Assembly: GCA_003439945.1 (NCBI GenBank)
Contig: QVRM01001482.1
Span: 62,001 to 126,000 of the forward strand
Length of the DNA stretch: 64,000 nucleotides
DNA from: Dermanyssus gallinae
Taxonomy: Eukaryota > Arthropoda > Arachnida > Mesostigmata > Dermanyssidae
Reading direction: 5' to 3'
Position 1 is the stretch's first letter; each line of letters begins with the position of its first letter. The translations under genes were made by a program, and so were the position numbers. Of the stretch, positions 35,480-48,351 are shown in pieces. The notes under the pieces are model-generated. The model searched no databases, was not told the DNA's origin, and saw only the letters and a list, made by a program, of their open reading frames with translations.

Positions 35480-38400
35480 CATTGAAGTAGTGAAAACGCA
35501 GCGAGTGTTCGTTCGCACCGCCTATAAAAGATGAAGCAGACGGCCAAGATAAGGCTGGTTTCAGTCGGGAACATCGAGTATGATAGAGAGGTCTAACCCA
35601 GAGGAAAGTTGGTCCTTATTTTCAACTTTCCTCTGCACCTCTTGCCCGTTTTTCCTCCCTCGTTCATTTTGCCCCCTAGTACTCTTCTGTTTATGCCGCC
35701 GCTTCGGAAAACGTTCGGGTGGCCGGATGGTAGAAGCTGAGAAGACGACGACGGCGACGACGCAGGCGCCGGGTGGACAGGCAGTGAAGAGCAGCCACCT
35801 AAGAAGACGTTCTGGTATTCTGCGTGTGACTATGAAAGGAAGTCAGGAGGTATCAGGCTCCTTTTGCTGCCGCTACGACAAGTCGATAGTCGCGAAAAAG
35901 CGCGAGAGATAAAAAGCAAGAAAAAGAAAAAGTAAGCGAGAGAGAGAGAGAGACAAAACAAAGACCAACAGAGACAGGCGAACCCAAGGAAATCATTCTG
36001 CTCCAAATCAACCATAAGTGAAGAGAGGCGAGAAGACGAATAGAGCAAGCAGCATTTCGGTATTTTTGCTCTTGTTCGCTGTACACCCACCACTGCACAT
36101 CACACAACGTGTAATTTGAAGGGTGGCGGGACACTTTTTTGAGATCTCTCCCGCCACCTCTCTCGAGGCGTGCTGCCCATATAGAAACGCCCGTAGGAAC
36201 GCGGCAAGCGTACGATTGGATAAGACGCAGGGCTTACTGTTCTAGCAGTTCAGTTCGATGCCGCCGGGCGTCTTGTTTTGTAGCGTACGCGGTCCGCCAC
36301 GGCCGCCTGGAGGCCTTTCTCCATATCGATCCGACCTCCGCACTAACCTCTTCAGTGGACCAGTAGTGATCTTCTACCTCACCCGCTGCAAGCGTCATCC
36401 CTTTCTCAAATGGATAAAATCGCCTTGCCTGATTAGGGGTCTCTCGCGTCGAGCGGCGTCAGTTGCCACCCCACTGAAGACCTTCGAAGGGCCAGTCAGT
36501 CGACCTAGCTGTCAGGCTGCTTGGTCTCCGTCCGTTTTTTTCTTATTTCTCTTCCCGGCTATATGGCCCTGCTTATTTCCTTCTCTTTCTATTTTTTTCT
36601 CTGCTGCATCTCCTCGTTGACTTCATACCTCACATTCTGCCTGTCTGCTATCTAACCAAGTCACCGAAGCCATTTTTCACGATAGTCAACCTCTCTGATC
36701 CCCCCCGCCCCCCTGCTCTGCCCTGCCCGTCCAACATTGTCCAACCAGCCCGCCCTTCTCAACTGACTCGAAGGAGAGAAACGGAGCTCACCCATCGCTT
36801 AGTCTTAAAAGAAGAAAGAAAAAGTTGAAGGAAACGCATTCGCTTCACCCTCCATCCCCATATTTCCGTCTACAATTCCGCTATTGCCTCCGCTTCGTAG
36901 TCGTCGTTGTCGTGGCTGCTGCTGCTGCCGTCGCCGCCACATCATCAGCAACTACCGTCACCAAAACCCAACGGCCATTTCTGTACGCGCATATATGTGT
37001 AAGGCAAGTTGAAGGAGAGAGGGTGGGTAGGAAGTGAGAGAGAGAGAGCTCTTGGAGAATGGAGGTGGATGGGAGTTGGGGCAAATATGAACGTCTTTTT
37101 CTTCCTGTACAGTGACTGTTCCGGGTCCGGGAGGCGGGGGGGGGGGGGGCGCAGTCCTCTTTAAACCCTCTGTCGCTCTCTAAAGCATCGTACTCCTCGT
37201 CATCGTCGTCGTCGACGCCGGGGACGTATGCGACTCGTATGAGCCTCGCCTATGCCGTTTCGGCTTTCTCCCACATGCTGCTGCTGCTACTTGCTGGAAA
37301 TAGCCGCAGCCTGTCCCCACGTGGCTGTAGCAGAGCCAGCAGCCGCTGGGCCGTCAGTGGCCCGAGAACCACCGCCACCACCACCACTGCCGTCTTCTGT
37401 AGGAAGCCAAGACACCAACCACTACAAACGCTGCTCCCACTGGCATCATCATCAATAGCAGCAGCAGTAGCAGCACCACCACCACGATGAGGGCCACTGA
37501 GAGACGCTTCAGTCGGGGCACGGACAGCACAGGCAGGGCGCGCGGCAACAGCAGTAACAACGAACGACGAAATATATACGGATTGAGACCGGGCCATTTT
37601 GTCTTTTCCCACCTCTCTCTCTCTCTCTCTCTTTTTGGGTTTCTTGCTTTGTGTCTTTGTGCTGTTGTTACGCATTGCCGTTGTTCAGCAGGCGATGTTA
37701 TTCCTTGCCTTGCTTAAAGAATGCGTTGCAGCGGCGAACGACGGACTTACCGCGTGATGGCCCCAACAGCCCCAACGGCACCAGCAGCAGCGGCAGCAGG
37801 CGGCTGCCGGACTCAAATCACAACGCTTGATGGTGGGATTTGGAAAACTGGGGGCACATGAGTGAGCCAGCGACCCAGCTACAGCGAGCCAGCGAATAGC
37901 ATGCGAGTGAGTGAGGCTTGCCTCGGTCTGGCTCTGTGTTTGCCGTTATTATCCTCCTCATATCTTCTCTCATTCTGTAGCCGGATAAGTTGCGCCGAGG
38001 TTTGTTCGTACACTCCACAATCTATATTCCACCAATCTCCACTGTGCGCACGCTCTCCTCCTCTTCCTCCACCGCTCCGCTCCGCGCTGGCCCTTTTCGT
38101 ATAGCCGACTTAGTCCTGGCACTAGTTCTCTGCGCTCAATTCGCAGTATAGTCGCCCAACCCCGTCCAGAATCGTTTCGGGCATGCTGCCTATTTACACA
38201 CTATGTAGCGTCGATGAGACATTTCGAACATGAGCACAATTCTAAGCGTGAAAACATTTTCTCTAGATAGACTGCTGAACAAAACTTTCTATCCAAGACG
38301 ACATATATAGCGTATTCTACAATTTCGAAAACAAAAATAATAATAATAGGCGCCATGGAGTGAGGTAATTCTTCAAAAGAATTGCGATAATACATTCAGA

Positions 38401-38866
38401 CCTCACAACTGTAACATAGTTTAACATGCAATAATAAAAATACATTGTCATCGTAATGCATTTGTGATACAATTTACATTTTATACCTACGTAAAGATAG
38501 ATATGTGCTGCAGCTAAAGCGTGACAGAACAAAACGCATCATGATCTCAGAGTGCATCATGTAACGTCTGCGTATCGAACGTTGCGCATAAGCGGCGTTA
38601 CCGGCGTGACGAGGAGTCCAAAGATTTCAGATAGGATTGGTCAGCTCAGATCGCTTGACTGCTTAGGAACTGCTCAATCTCTGCTGCGTAGTTGGCGATC
38701 GTTAGCTACACATTCTAAGACCGACCGCGGTCTGGGAACAAGTCTGCCTTAACAATTGACGACTTGGCTTGACTTTGGTCATCCCCACTGCTGGCTCACA
38801 ACTCATCTGCGAGCAATTTATGAGTTTCGTGTGTTTCGCGCATATTCATCTATCATATCTATCATC

Positions 38867-38968
38867 ACATATTCATATATATAAATATTCATATATATTC
38901 ATATATATTCATATATATTCATATATATTCATATATATTCATATATATTCATATATATTCATATATAT
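38867..38968 (+). repeat. 10-bp minisatellite (attcatatat)n
   Basis: About nine units of attcatatat in strict 10-bp register, with one diverged unit near the start. The period is close to one DNA helical turn. Confidence 0.93.
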
Positions 38969-40028
38969 GTCAGCAAGCAAGCATCTTTGACACATATGTA
39001 ATGTCGCACAAGTCTACGGTACACATTACTACATACATTTAGCATCCACAGCGCGCTTTGCTTCACCAATCCAATGCTTAATAATTAACGATCCGAAAGG
39101 GGAGGGGACAGCATAGCAACGAATTTGACTTGACGTACGCTTTCGGGAAACCGGTGTCGACACCGTCGGCTTAGCGGCAGCTTCGTCTAAGTCGACAATC
39201 GACATCCCGTCGTCGCCGCGGCTCGTTCCAGCCGGGGCCAAATCTGGGGCCGTTTAGGGTGCGAGAGGAGAATATGTGTTGTTGCTTTACGGTCGTAACA
39301 GAGATATGCCTCCGCCCATAAATGGCCAATCTACCACTACTGCTGCTATTACTACGGCGACGATTTTTGGTCGTTGCGCAACGCCGCTTCCTCTAGTTCT
39401 GTTCCTCACCATCGTGGTCGTGGTCGTCGTCGTCGCCGTCGCCATTGCCATTTCGCGTCTCCGAGGCCCTTCTGAATCGTCTCTCCCACGGCGTTGTTAC
39501 ACGAGCAAGTACTAACAGACAGCAATAGGGCGCGCTTTTTCAAACATACCGCAGCGGAAAGATAAGGGCGCTGTGGGCGACGTGTTCCTCGGCCCTCCGT
39601 TGTTCGTTCGGCTGGGCAAGCGGGCATTCGGGCGGTCGGGCGGCGCCCGGCATAACCTCTTCAACGCAAGCTCAAGCGCGTCTCCTCCACTCCCCGCCCG
39701 TCCGTTCCCCTTCGGCCCGTATCCCGCCGGCCCATTGATGGTAGCGGGAAAAGACCCGGGAATCGGCCCCCCTCATACGTCATCATGGCATACCATGATG
39801 GCATCGTCAACGACCACGGCGACCTGACAAAGGCTATAAACGGGAGCGTACTTTTCTCAACACGGGTACGCGCTCATACATTCATGCGTTTACATCATAC
39901 ATACGTACATGCATACATACATACGTGCATACGTATCTACGACGTGCACCGTGCGCTGTGAACGGTGGCGGCCAGGTTGCTGCTACGTACAGATACAATA
40001 CGCATGTGGCAATACAGGTACAATACGT

Positions 40029-40039
40029 GCACATGCACA
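40029..40039 (+). repeat. Left 11-bp target-site duplication of SINE copy 2
   Basis: gcacatgcaca recurs exactly at 40219-40229 on the other side of the element. Confidence 0.8.
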
Positions 40040-40218
40040 GTCTAGTTTTCGGGCTGAGCCTCAGCCAAGATTTTACGTCCACAGGACTGCTCTTTGCCTT
40101 ATTGCTTCATAGACGGACCTCCATAAATAGCACAAATGTGCAACGGTGGGGCTCGAACCCGCGCACCTATGTATGTGTCTCCTCTGGTGACGAGGCGCAG
40201 GCACCACGCCACCGACGC
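40040..40218 (-). mobile_element. tRNA-derived SINE, copy 2 (about 179 bp)
   Basis: Read on the minus strand this matches the SINE at 21313-21490 over nearly its whole length. It has the same B box (ggttcgagcc), the same region around accgttgcacatttgtg, the same ggtccgtctatgaagcaat block and the same end cagcccgaaaac. It differs by a CATA insertion in the variable region, scattered substitutions and a more diverged tRNA-like head. An 11-bp direct repeat flanks it. The few bases beyond the shared 3' end (tagac) are unique to this copy. Confidence 0.88.
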
Positions 40219-40229
40219 GCACATGCACA
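40219..40229 (+). repeat. Right 11-bp target-site duplication of SINE copy 2
   Basis: Exact copy of 40029-40039. Confidence 0.8.
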
Positions 40230-42980
40230 TTCTGGTCGTTGTCGTCGTCGTCATCTTTCTAATCGTCGATGTCGGTGTTGAGCTCGCATAGGGCCGGCGC
40301 CTGCTCAAGCGGCCGAGGCTATTACGTACGTTACTCTGCCAAACGTGATTTAATTTTGCAATTACTATCAAATTATATCGTTTTAGAATTGGCGGAACGA
40401 GATTGTAGACGTCATTGGGCGTGTAGTCCTAGCTATGTAGGTGTCAACAGTGGTGGTCACGACGTATCGGATGCAGAGGCAACGCCGGCCATTCAACAAG
40501 ATGTGTCATCGATGATGTTTCAGCCAAACGTGTGGTTGGGTGCGTCGACTGAATAAATCGCTCGAGTAACGCCGCAATTGTAGTAGACCAATATTGTGCA
40601 AAAAACAACCACACTCGTTGACGACGGCAAAGACAAATGGTAATTGACCAGATCGATGCACAAGTTCACCGTCAAACCATTCTACACGCAAATGACGATA
40701 ACATGACATGTAAATGGTTATCAGACGCCTGCAATGTGCTATTGAGGCCCAGAAGCTGTATTTGTTTTGTTGTAAATTTTATTGTTGTCGTTGCTGCTGT
40801 TGTTGTTGTTGTTACAAACCTTGTTTACAAAGTAACGTTACGTTAACGTACTCCTGCTGCTTTTTCGGCCTGTCGTATTCGTTGGGTTCGTGTCTCTTCC
40901 GGGACCGTCGTTCCCTGCACGTCGTATCATGCACCCATCTTCCTTTCGTCGTGAAGATACGTATGCGCTCCGTCCGCAGTCACTCAGTCTGTCAGTGATC
41001 ATCAGTATGCAATGCCGTTATGTCAATACTCTCCGAGCAAGCACGAACCACTCGTTTTGGTGGTTTACGGGTGTCAGCAGCGGTTCTGCTGTGGGGGTGG
41101 CGGGTGGGGCGATGGTGACATTAGCAGCGTACGTTGACCGCCGCACCATACTACTGGCAGACACGGACGTCATCCGTTGCTACCCCCCCCCCCCCTTCAC
41201 GTGCTGCCGGCAGCCCTTCAGTCAGCGGCAGCGGACCAGTGCTTTTTGCCCTATCCGGTCCTAAGCCGGACAGTTGGGCCTGCGGCGGCTTCTGTGGTTG
41301 GTGCTGCTGCTGATACTTGGGGTGCTGGGTGCTGGTACGGCCTGCGGTCTGGGCCCCGTCGCGCCGGTGCTTTAGGGAACGCGAGAGGGGGCTTGCTTGG
41401 GTGGGTCTTCCGACGGTTGGTTTGCCTCTGTTGGCGCTCAGATGGTGATGGCATTGACGGCGCAGGCCGAATTAGAAGGGGAGCGCAAAAGCCAAAGGAC
41501 GAACGAGAGAGAGAGAGAAAGACACCGATAGAGACAGATATAGAAATAGAGAGGGAGTGGAAAGGAAATATATATATATATATATATGTGGGAAGAAGGA
41601 GAGGAAGAGAGATAAACGACCACCACGATGCCGACGGCATACGGTCACGTAACACGCAGCACGCGTCGTCTTGTCTTAGACATTCGGGCCACGAGCGCTG
41701 CTGCTGCCGAATCGAGTGTCGAACCACAGGGCAACAATCATCGGGCTAGACCTGCCCACTATAAATGACCAGTGGTACGCAAGCAAGAAGCGACCGCCGC
41801 CGCATATGTGCACTTGCTGCTGATTTTCTTATTGATGTTGGTGTTATCTGCGTTGGCGGTGTCGTTCGCTGAAAGCTGCTTGACGAGGGGCACCATGCTC
41901 TTAAAGATAGGGCTGTTTCGCTGGAGCAAGGCGCGGGCATATTTCTTGCAAACGACGTGTCGCCACAACGACACTGACGACAAGGAAGGCGAAGATAGCA
42001 ACACTAGCAACAACAACAAAAACATATTGTTGAGCGTTGAACGCGTAGAGGGCAGATATAGAAATCACGCCTTCCTCCTTTACCGCTTGGTGCTAGAGAG
42101 CACTGATCGCTTGGGGGTTGGGCAATTGTGATAGCCATGGCAGTAATTGTACAAGTTACACCAGTGGTAGTTGGAGGTGGCGAAGTTAAACAAGTTGTTT
42201 TACTAGTAGTACTAGTTTTGTTGCTTGTCCTTGTAGTAGCAGTGACAGTGGTCGTCGAGTAGCAGCAATATACATTTTCACGATTCGTTTTACTTACGGT
42301 CTTGTCGTGTAGGCCACCACGGCAGATAACTTATGGGCTTAAACATGCCATTGGTACTGCTTTAAGCCAGCAGCTTTAAGCAGGCTAGCAAGAATCATTG
42401 GCCGACGAGGCGGACGTTTCGCGGCCATGATGCGCCTGCTTCGACAGACTGCAGCGAACGGGCAATGATACTCATCCACAAAACGAAGCTCATAGAGTAT
42501 CCGTCTAGATCCAAGTGTGCGTCTCCCTCACCCCTCCCCCCGCAGACGGCACGCAGCTACGCTGAGCCAGGCCAAGCCAGAGTTAGGACTTCGACAGCCG
42601 CGGGTGGCGGCAGCGGGGGGTGGCGACTTCGTGCCAAGCAACACCCGCAGATGCCAACAGCGTTTCTCGCCGCTCGGAGCTACGGCGCTTAAGAGGGAGG
42701 AGGACATCGATGATGACATTTGCATAATTGAGACGGAGCAGCCCAGAGAAGGGAGAAGAACCGACCGATGACGCCTGTGGACCCCCGCGAGTGCGCCCCT
42801 CTCTGTTCTGCTATCCATACCCCATTTCCCCCCACTAGTTCTCGCCCTCTATCTCGCACGCGCGCGAGGCTGAATTGGCCAGCGGTAGCAGCAACAAGTA
42901 TGCCAGTAGTCATCTTCACAGACAGTGGCCGTCGCCGCATATAGCATTCTAACTAGCGCTTGACGTCTCAGAGACAACGG

Positions 42981-42981
42981 C

Positions 42982-43020
<39 letters not shown>

Positions 43021-43050
43021 CATATTAATAATAATAGTAATAATAATAAT
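42981..43050 (+). repeat. (AAT)n trinucleotide array
   Basis: About 70 bp of AAT/ATA repeat with two interruptions. Confidence 0.95.
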
Positions 43051-43395
43051 TTATTGTTCATTCATATTACAATACAATTCACAAGTGTTACAATCCTATA
43101 TATTGGCTCCTAGCAAATGAAACTCGAGGTATTAGGTACAGGGCTATTGGGCTGGTCCACTAGCCAGAGTTCCTCTGTTTCTGAGCATCCAATGACAGAT
43201 TATTATTTGATAATATAAAGTATAAATTATTTTTGATCAATTATTAATAATAATATTCGGCCGGGTAACGCCGCCTCTGTGCGTGGAACTCTGCTAGACT
43301 GGACACGCCAGAATCTGGAGTATGTGACGTTTTAATTTAGTTAACCAAATCTAGACGCTCTTATGTTTATATATATATACATATATATTCATACC

Positions 43396-43420
43396 ATCTC
43401 ACAGCGGGCAGCTGTGAGAT
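43396..43420. other. Perfect 10-bp hairpin, 5-nt loop
   Basis: atctcacagc at 43396-43405 is exactly complementary to 43411-43420 with loop gggca. It sits next to a short (TA)n tract. Confidence 0.7.
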
Positions 43421-45189
43421 TGTGTTAAAGTGTAGTATAGGTGAAAAAGGGGTAATAATTATTATATATTAATTTTATTCAGGCATGTAATAATATTACG
43501 TTGCGGGCGATCCACGCAAGGCCATGTTTTTGAGATAGATGATGTATTTGGCCCTTTTTAAGGGGAACGTGGATATAATCATAGTCGTCGTGAACTGACA
43601 GGAAGCGAACGGGAGCATGATGAACCTGGCTTAAATGTCCATACCTCACAATTGTAATAATAACAACGGGCAATGTGATACATTTTCGTACTTATCGCAC
43701 TGGAAACCACCCTGACACCCATCATTGAAGGAACCGACTTGTTTCTCAATAATTTGAGAAGCTAATTATCATTAGCGTCCGTTTGGATGGCGTGCCGACT
43801 GAAGCAATGTGAGTGTACAAGTACATATAGATGTTGTTGCTTCTGAACTTCCGTAGAACAGCGCACATTTGAACACTTCCTTCTCATCTTAGATGGCACC
43901 AAAACGTATATAATAACCGTCGTAACATTTTCAAACAAAAATAGAGCAAAACTCGCGGCACAAAAGAGTGAGAAGTCCTATATAGGCAAAGTCCGGACAA
44001 ATCTATTATTTGGAACTCTAAGATTCTTATTCAAGGTAGAGTTACGGCTAGTTGGACAATATTTTTTTCTGCATTTTGAAATGACCCACAATTCTGCATT
44101 TTGAAATAATCTTTTTTGGTTGCCCGGAGCTCGCAAGAGGGCGCTAGCCGCGAAGAAAGGTAGTTGTTTATAATAAATACCACTATGCTGATCTAATAGT
44201 TGTTCTGACCAGCTCGTTGTTTTTCTATATGTTATATCGCAAAAATTTGATTTGTGTAAAACAAAGAATTTGGAGTGCTTTGCCCTACGAGTTTAAAAAA
44301 CACCTGCACTGCTCAGGTATGCTGTACCATTTTGGAGGTCTTCAGACTCCAAAGACTCTGAAACAATAATATCGACCTGGATGATAAATCAAAACCTAAC
44401 GTAAGTTTTTTAACCCCAAAATTAAAATAGTTGGGTTGAAAATTGGTTAATCACTATCTACCAGTCTCCGTCGACCGGTGCTGTCGAATTACTACTTATC
44501 CAGAATAATGCAAATATATTTAGCAAAGAAGAGTGGCTTCACTGGAGCCGGCGTTATTGAAAAGAGGAAAGCGCATCCTTCACAAGTGTTGTAGGAATTA
44601 TATTTTTGTCATTTCAGATTTTTCTTGCCAAAACTACTCCTTAGTTTAGCCTTAAGAATGAATAGGATTTGCGCAAGACCCTCAAAAAAGAGAAGAGAGA
44701 AACAACCTGTTGTGCCTTTAATAAGTATGCACACTCTTTTTGAATCATCTTTCTGTCAAAACCGCCAGAAAGCGCTATATCTACGCCATCTGAGGCGCAG
44801 GCCTGATGACTGACGTACTTCTGGAGAGGCCGAGCAGTATAAAAACTCAGATGTCCCCAGCTCGTTATAGCCCCTAAGTGCATTCTCTTTAAGTTTCCCT
44901 TTAACTGCATCTTCTTTCTCATCTCTCAAGACAACCATCTTAGCCTCTGACCCCAGTGAGAAACATTATGATCTTGGGTATTCTATAGCTATGATTGTAA
45001 TATATCGGTCGCTATTGTATTTAAAGTCCTCCAGTCAATTACTCTGCAGATTGTGGTTGCGCCCTTGATAAAGCCGATAAAGGCAAAGAGTTAATCGCAG
45101 ATGGCTCTGATGACCCCGTGTTCTGACGCTGGCATCCAGCATCAACGAATTCCTCTTGGCTTCTGTTGGCATAGCATATATAGAATATA

Positions 45190-45226
45190 CGCCTGGATAT
45201 AGTCCCTATCGACCTATATCCAGGCG
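45190..45226. other. Perfect 13-bp inverted repeat
   Basis: cgcctggatatag at 45190-45202 is exactly complementary to 45214-45226, with an 11-nt spacer. Confidence 0.75.
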
Positions 45227-45249
45227 GACACTTTTCCGTAGTCCCTATT

Positions 45250-46340
45250 TTGGGTTGCGATGACTTTGCGACGGTTCGTTTCGACAGTCGTCTGCCATAT
45301 GGCCTATCCCTTGATGTCACGTGCGACGCGGGAAACCGATCTATTTGGCCACCCGTTGACCACCCCACATTTAAACCCCCTCTCGTCAATAGGGCCTCTC
45401 CGATTTTTCTATCTATAAATAGGGTAGAGATTAAGTCTTCGTTTGTCCTTTGCGTGGGTTTTGGCTCTTACCCCGGCTTACCCTGAAATTGGCATTTAAC
45501 GGATTTCCGATAGTTTTTTTTTATGGAGGTGCCTTGCTCGAGGCCGTGGAGGTTCAGCTTGATCTATGCGTTTTGTTTTCAGGTGTTCACATACACATTC
45601 GCTAAGACCATTATCTAGTTTACACATTTTTTGCATCCGGCCTCTCTGACTCGCAGTTTGAGCCGGACGTCTCTTCCGACCACAAGACTCTTAGAAATGT
45701 ATCTTCACCGGGGTCTCAGTTTTCTGGCATCATTTCTGTCTATTCGAAAACGTACTGCTTCATTTCCAGGTTTGACGGCCTTTACTCGAGTTTCTGTCTG
45801 GAATTAGGGCGTCAGGCGTGCAATTGGTTTTGAGTCTTTAGCCGACCCTTTACGTATACCACCGCCCTCACACCCCTTTTCCATCAAACTGCTAGCGCGG
45901 ACGTTCTTGCTTTTGCTATATAGCCATATCAGTTTCAGAATTCTTTATAACCAAGTGACTAGCTCTTTCTTAGTCATTGCTTCCTTCATGCGCCTGCGTA
46001 GCCCTGCTGCACGCTGCTCCTCGTTCTCTTCTCTGGTCTCCTCGGTCTTCTGTGATATCAATCCTTCGGATGCAGGCTCACTTTCTAGTAGAACTTTTAT
46101 TAGGGAGTTTAATCTGTAAACTATCTCTGCCGCCTTTCTCACTTTCTTGTAAACTGTTTTTTTCTGACTCTCTGGGCGTCAACTCCTCGATTCCAGCGTC
46201 TGCCGTTTTCTCGCTATGGGGAATCCTAGTCGTGGCCACCAAGCCAGTCTCCAATCCACCGCCTCTCTTTCGTCTGAGCTTTCACTTGACTAGCTTCTTG
46301 GGGGCTCTTGTCAAAGCTTTCATTGAGAGGGGTTTCCTCT
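45250..46340 (+). other. Possible decayed LINE endonuclease-linker debris
   Basis: Plus-strand frames here have a protein-like composition, unlike the surrounding repeats. The segment at about 45625-45720 reads SDSQFEPDVSSDHKTL, which resembles the S-D-H end of an apurinic endonuclease domain. The open frame at 45250-45486 lies just upstream in the same orientation, and an RT fragment of a LINE lies 1.6 kb downstream on the same strand. The assignment is an inference from weak similarity. Confidence 0.25.
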
Positions 46341-46350
46341 GTCCATACAG

Positions 46351-46355
<5 letters not shown>

Positions 46356-46399
<44 letters not shown>
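46356..46399. repeat. (TA)n-(TG)n microsatellite
   Basis: About 36 bp of TA followed by four TG units. Confidence 0.95.
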
Positions 46400-47936
46400 T
46401 CCATCCAAATTGGCGCGTACTTGATCGGCCTTTTTGAGGCCATTCGTACATAGTGGTTCAACAAATTCAAATCGGAGTTGTTCGGTTTATATGCTTGGGT
46501 AACCACTCATGTACTAAACGGCTGGTATGAAAGGTAGTGCTATTTTACGTATCGCAATCCTTTAGACATTTCTAATATCCACGATTTAATGAGAGTTTGT
46601 AGAATACGCAAGAATGTACGGTGGCAAGTATAGGTTCTGCTTAGCGTGTTCTACTTAACATGAACTTTCGTCCTCGACCCCTAGACCGGATGAGCGAATA
46701 CCAGACGCAATGAAGATTCAAATCGAGGGGCGCGTCAAGTTCTGAAAAGCTTGTATGTGAGTATACAGGGTGTTTGTTTTAAGACCAAAACATGTATGGG
46801 CATATACAGGGTGTTTTGTCAACAGAAAAAAAAACAAAAAACATATATATATTTATTTACATACATGTGCAAAGCATCTCATACGATAGAAAAGATGACA
46901 TGACTTCAGACGCTTTGGCGTACTCTCCGTATACGTATATGCGGCAGACGGATGCGGTAGCGACGGCATCAATGTTGGCTTTGTTCCGCACATCCCTCTC
47001 TCTCTATATTTCCTTTTCTGATTCTTTCTTTCGCGCGCTCTCTTTCCCCCTCTCTCTCTCTGTCCCCCTCTCTCTTCCTTTCTCCCTCTATGCGGAAGCG
47101 GCGAAGTCGCCTCCGCCGCCAAGTGTGTCGAAATAGCAGTAACAGCAGCAGCATCCGCAGTAGCCAGTAAATCGTTTTTATTGTAACCAGCTCGCGTCCG
47201 CAACCGTCGTCGAGCCTTCGAGCCATTCTCATGGAGATGGACAACCAACCAAACGAACGAACGGACGAACGCAGGTCGTGCCGCGGCAGGACAACAACGG
47301 CTCCTGACGCCGCTAGCGCGAGCGAAGCCCTGTTGGCGAGAGAAGGTGGGGACGAGAGAAGGTGAGAGAACCCGCCGACCGGGATGGCCGGATTGTAGCG
47401 TGGTAGCGTGACACGCAGATACTTCAATATGGCGCAACTGCAACACCAACACCGATCGAGTGCGGTGTTGTTGTGGCATAGCCAACCAACTACGCTCCGC
47501 CTAACCTGATATTGATACACACAAGGACTGCTGCTGCTGTTGCTGTTTCGGCCTCGGTCCTCCTTTCAGCCAGCCAATTCGGAGGTGGCACGGGGAGGGG
47601 CGAGCGGGGGGTGGTGTGCGGGGGGCAGAGGAAGACGACAATGACAACGACGACGACACGGCGGTCGGTCACATTGACAACAACAGCAATGGTAGCATGG
47701 AAAACCTACGTAGTACAAAAGCCGAAGACAGCTGGCGAAGTTGCTGCATGTACGCCGCTTCCTCATTGAAGCACGCTATAAAAGATTATATATATATATA
47801 TATATACAGCAGCTGCAATATGATTACAGCAGCAATTGAGCGCTGGCGATTAAAGCTGGAAATTGCTGCCGCTTGCTGTCTTTTTTTAGGCGCCCATCGG
47901 GAACTCTTCTTACCCAGGTCTTCTTTCTCTTCCTTA
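46400..47936. other. Gene-less interval
   Basis: AT-rich unique DNA to about 46.85 kb, then GC-rich and pyrimidine-rich low-complexity DNA with overlapping open frames on both strands. Frames of 183 and 210 residues on the minus strand at 46.85-47.5 kb are rich in Arg/Glu or Leu runs and look like repeats. A (TA)n tract lies at 47788-47808. Confidence 0.5.
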
Positions 47937-48351
47937 AGACTCATCCACCTTTTTCGAGGAGCTGACCTATCTAATTGGGCCGTCGACTTGCAAGCGCTCA
48001 ACGCGTTGACACTGTCTACCCTCGAGGCCCTGCTAAACACATCTCTACCACCTGGCGCACGGCAACAGGCATAACTGTCCGTCTCTAAAGGGGGCATCGG
48101 GATTCCGAATTTGAAGACCCTGGCCGGTTCTGTCATAGTCTCATCAATGCTAAGCGCAGAAAACAGGGCAATTTCCTCGTTTAGATATAGCAGGAGTTGG
48201 CCAGTTTAGAAGCCGCTTAGCCCAGCTTGAGGAGAATCTGGAGGCCCGGCTCGGAGGCAGGCCTGACAACGTACTATCCTAACGTGCCCCTTTGCACGCT
48301 GAAGTACAACGACGTCTCTTTAGTGAAGCTGCTATTGGTGTTTTTAATGCG
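47937..48351 (+). pseudogene. LINE reverse transcriptase, C-terminal fragment (decayed)
   Basis: One plus-strand frame reads LFRGADLSNWAVDLQALNAL and continues to GARQQA. It meets a TAA at 48072-48074, then continues in the same frame with LSVSKGGIGIPNLKTLAG (GGIGI at 48090-48104) to a TAG at 48207-48209. A shifted frame from 48202 continues with RLAQLEENLEARLGGRPDN. The LPxxxGGLGI...LA block is characteristic of the C-terminal part of LINE ORF2 proteins in many invertebrates. At least three lesions (two stops and a shift, plus a TAA at 48280) make it non-functional. Neither end nor a target-site duplication could be located. It differs from both other RT sequences in this window. Confidence 0.62.

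Larger units (their letters stand above)
31031..40028. other. Gene-less interval
   Basis: No gene is supported. 31.0-31.4 kb may be the 3' end of the decayed LINE. Other contents are TC/TA repeats at 31637-31662 and 32913-32952, a 17-bp tandem repeat near 33.9 kb, a GTT array at 34.6 kb, TA/TG repeats at 34879-34937, (TA)n at 35446-35474 and pyrimidine-rich DNA at 36.53-36.62 kb. G or C homopolymers lie near 33843, 34146 and 37137, and a 10-bp minisatellite near 38.9 kb. Confidence 0.5.
40230..45189. other. Gene-less interval
   Basis: No gene is supported. It holds a GTT run near 40786-40820, a C run near 41186, (TA)n at 41568-41588 and an (AAT)n array at 42981-43050. A perfect 10-bp hairpin lies at 43396-43420 and a 16-bp direct repeat (ttctgcattttgaaat) near 44070 and 44093. 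The remainder is AT-rich unique sequence. Confidence 0.5.

Noticed and set aside
43969..44012. Weak similarity to 55430-55475 (aagtcctat...gacaaatct)
   Set aside because: Only about 40 bp with many mismatches and no boundaries; not enough to call a dispersed repeat.
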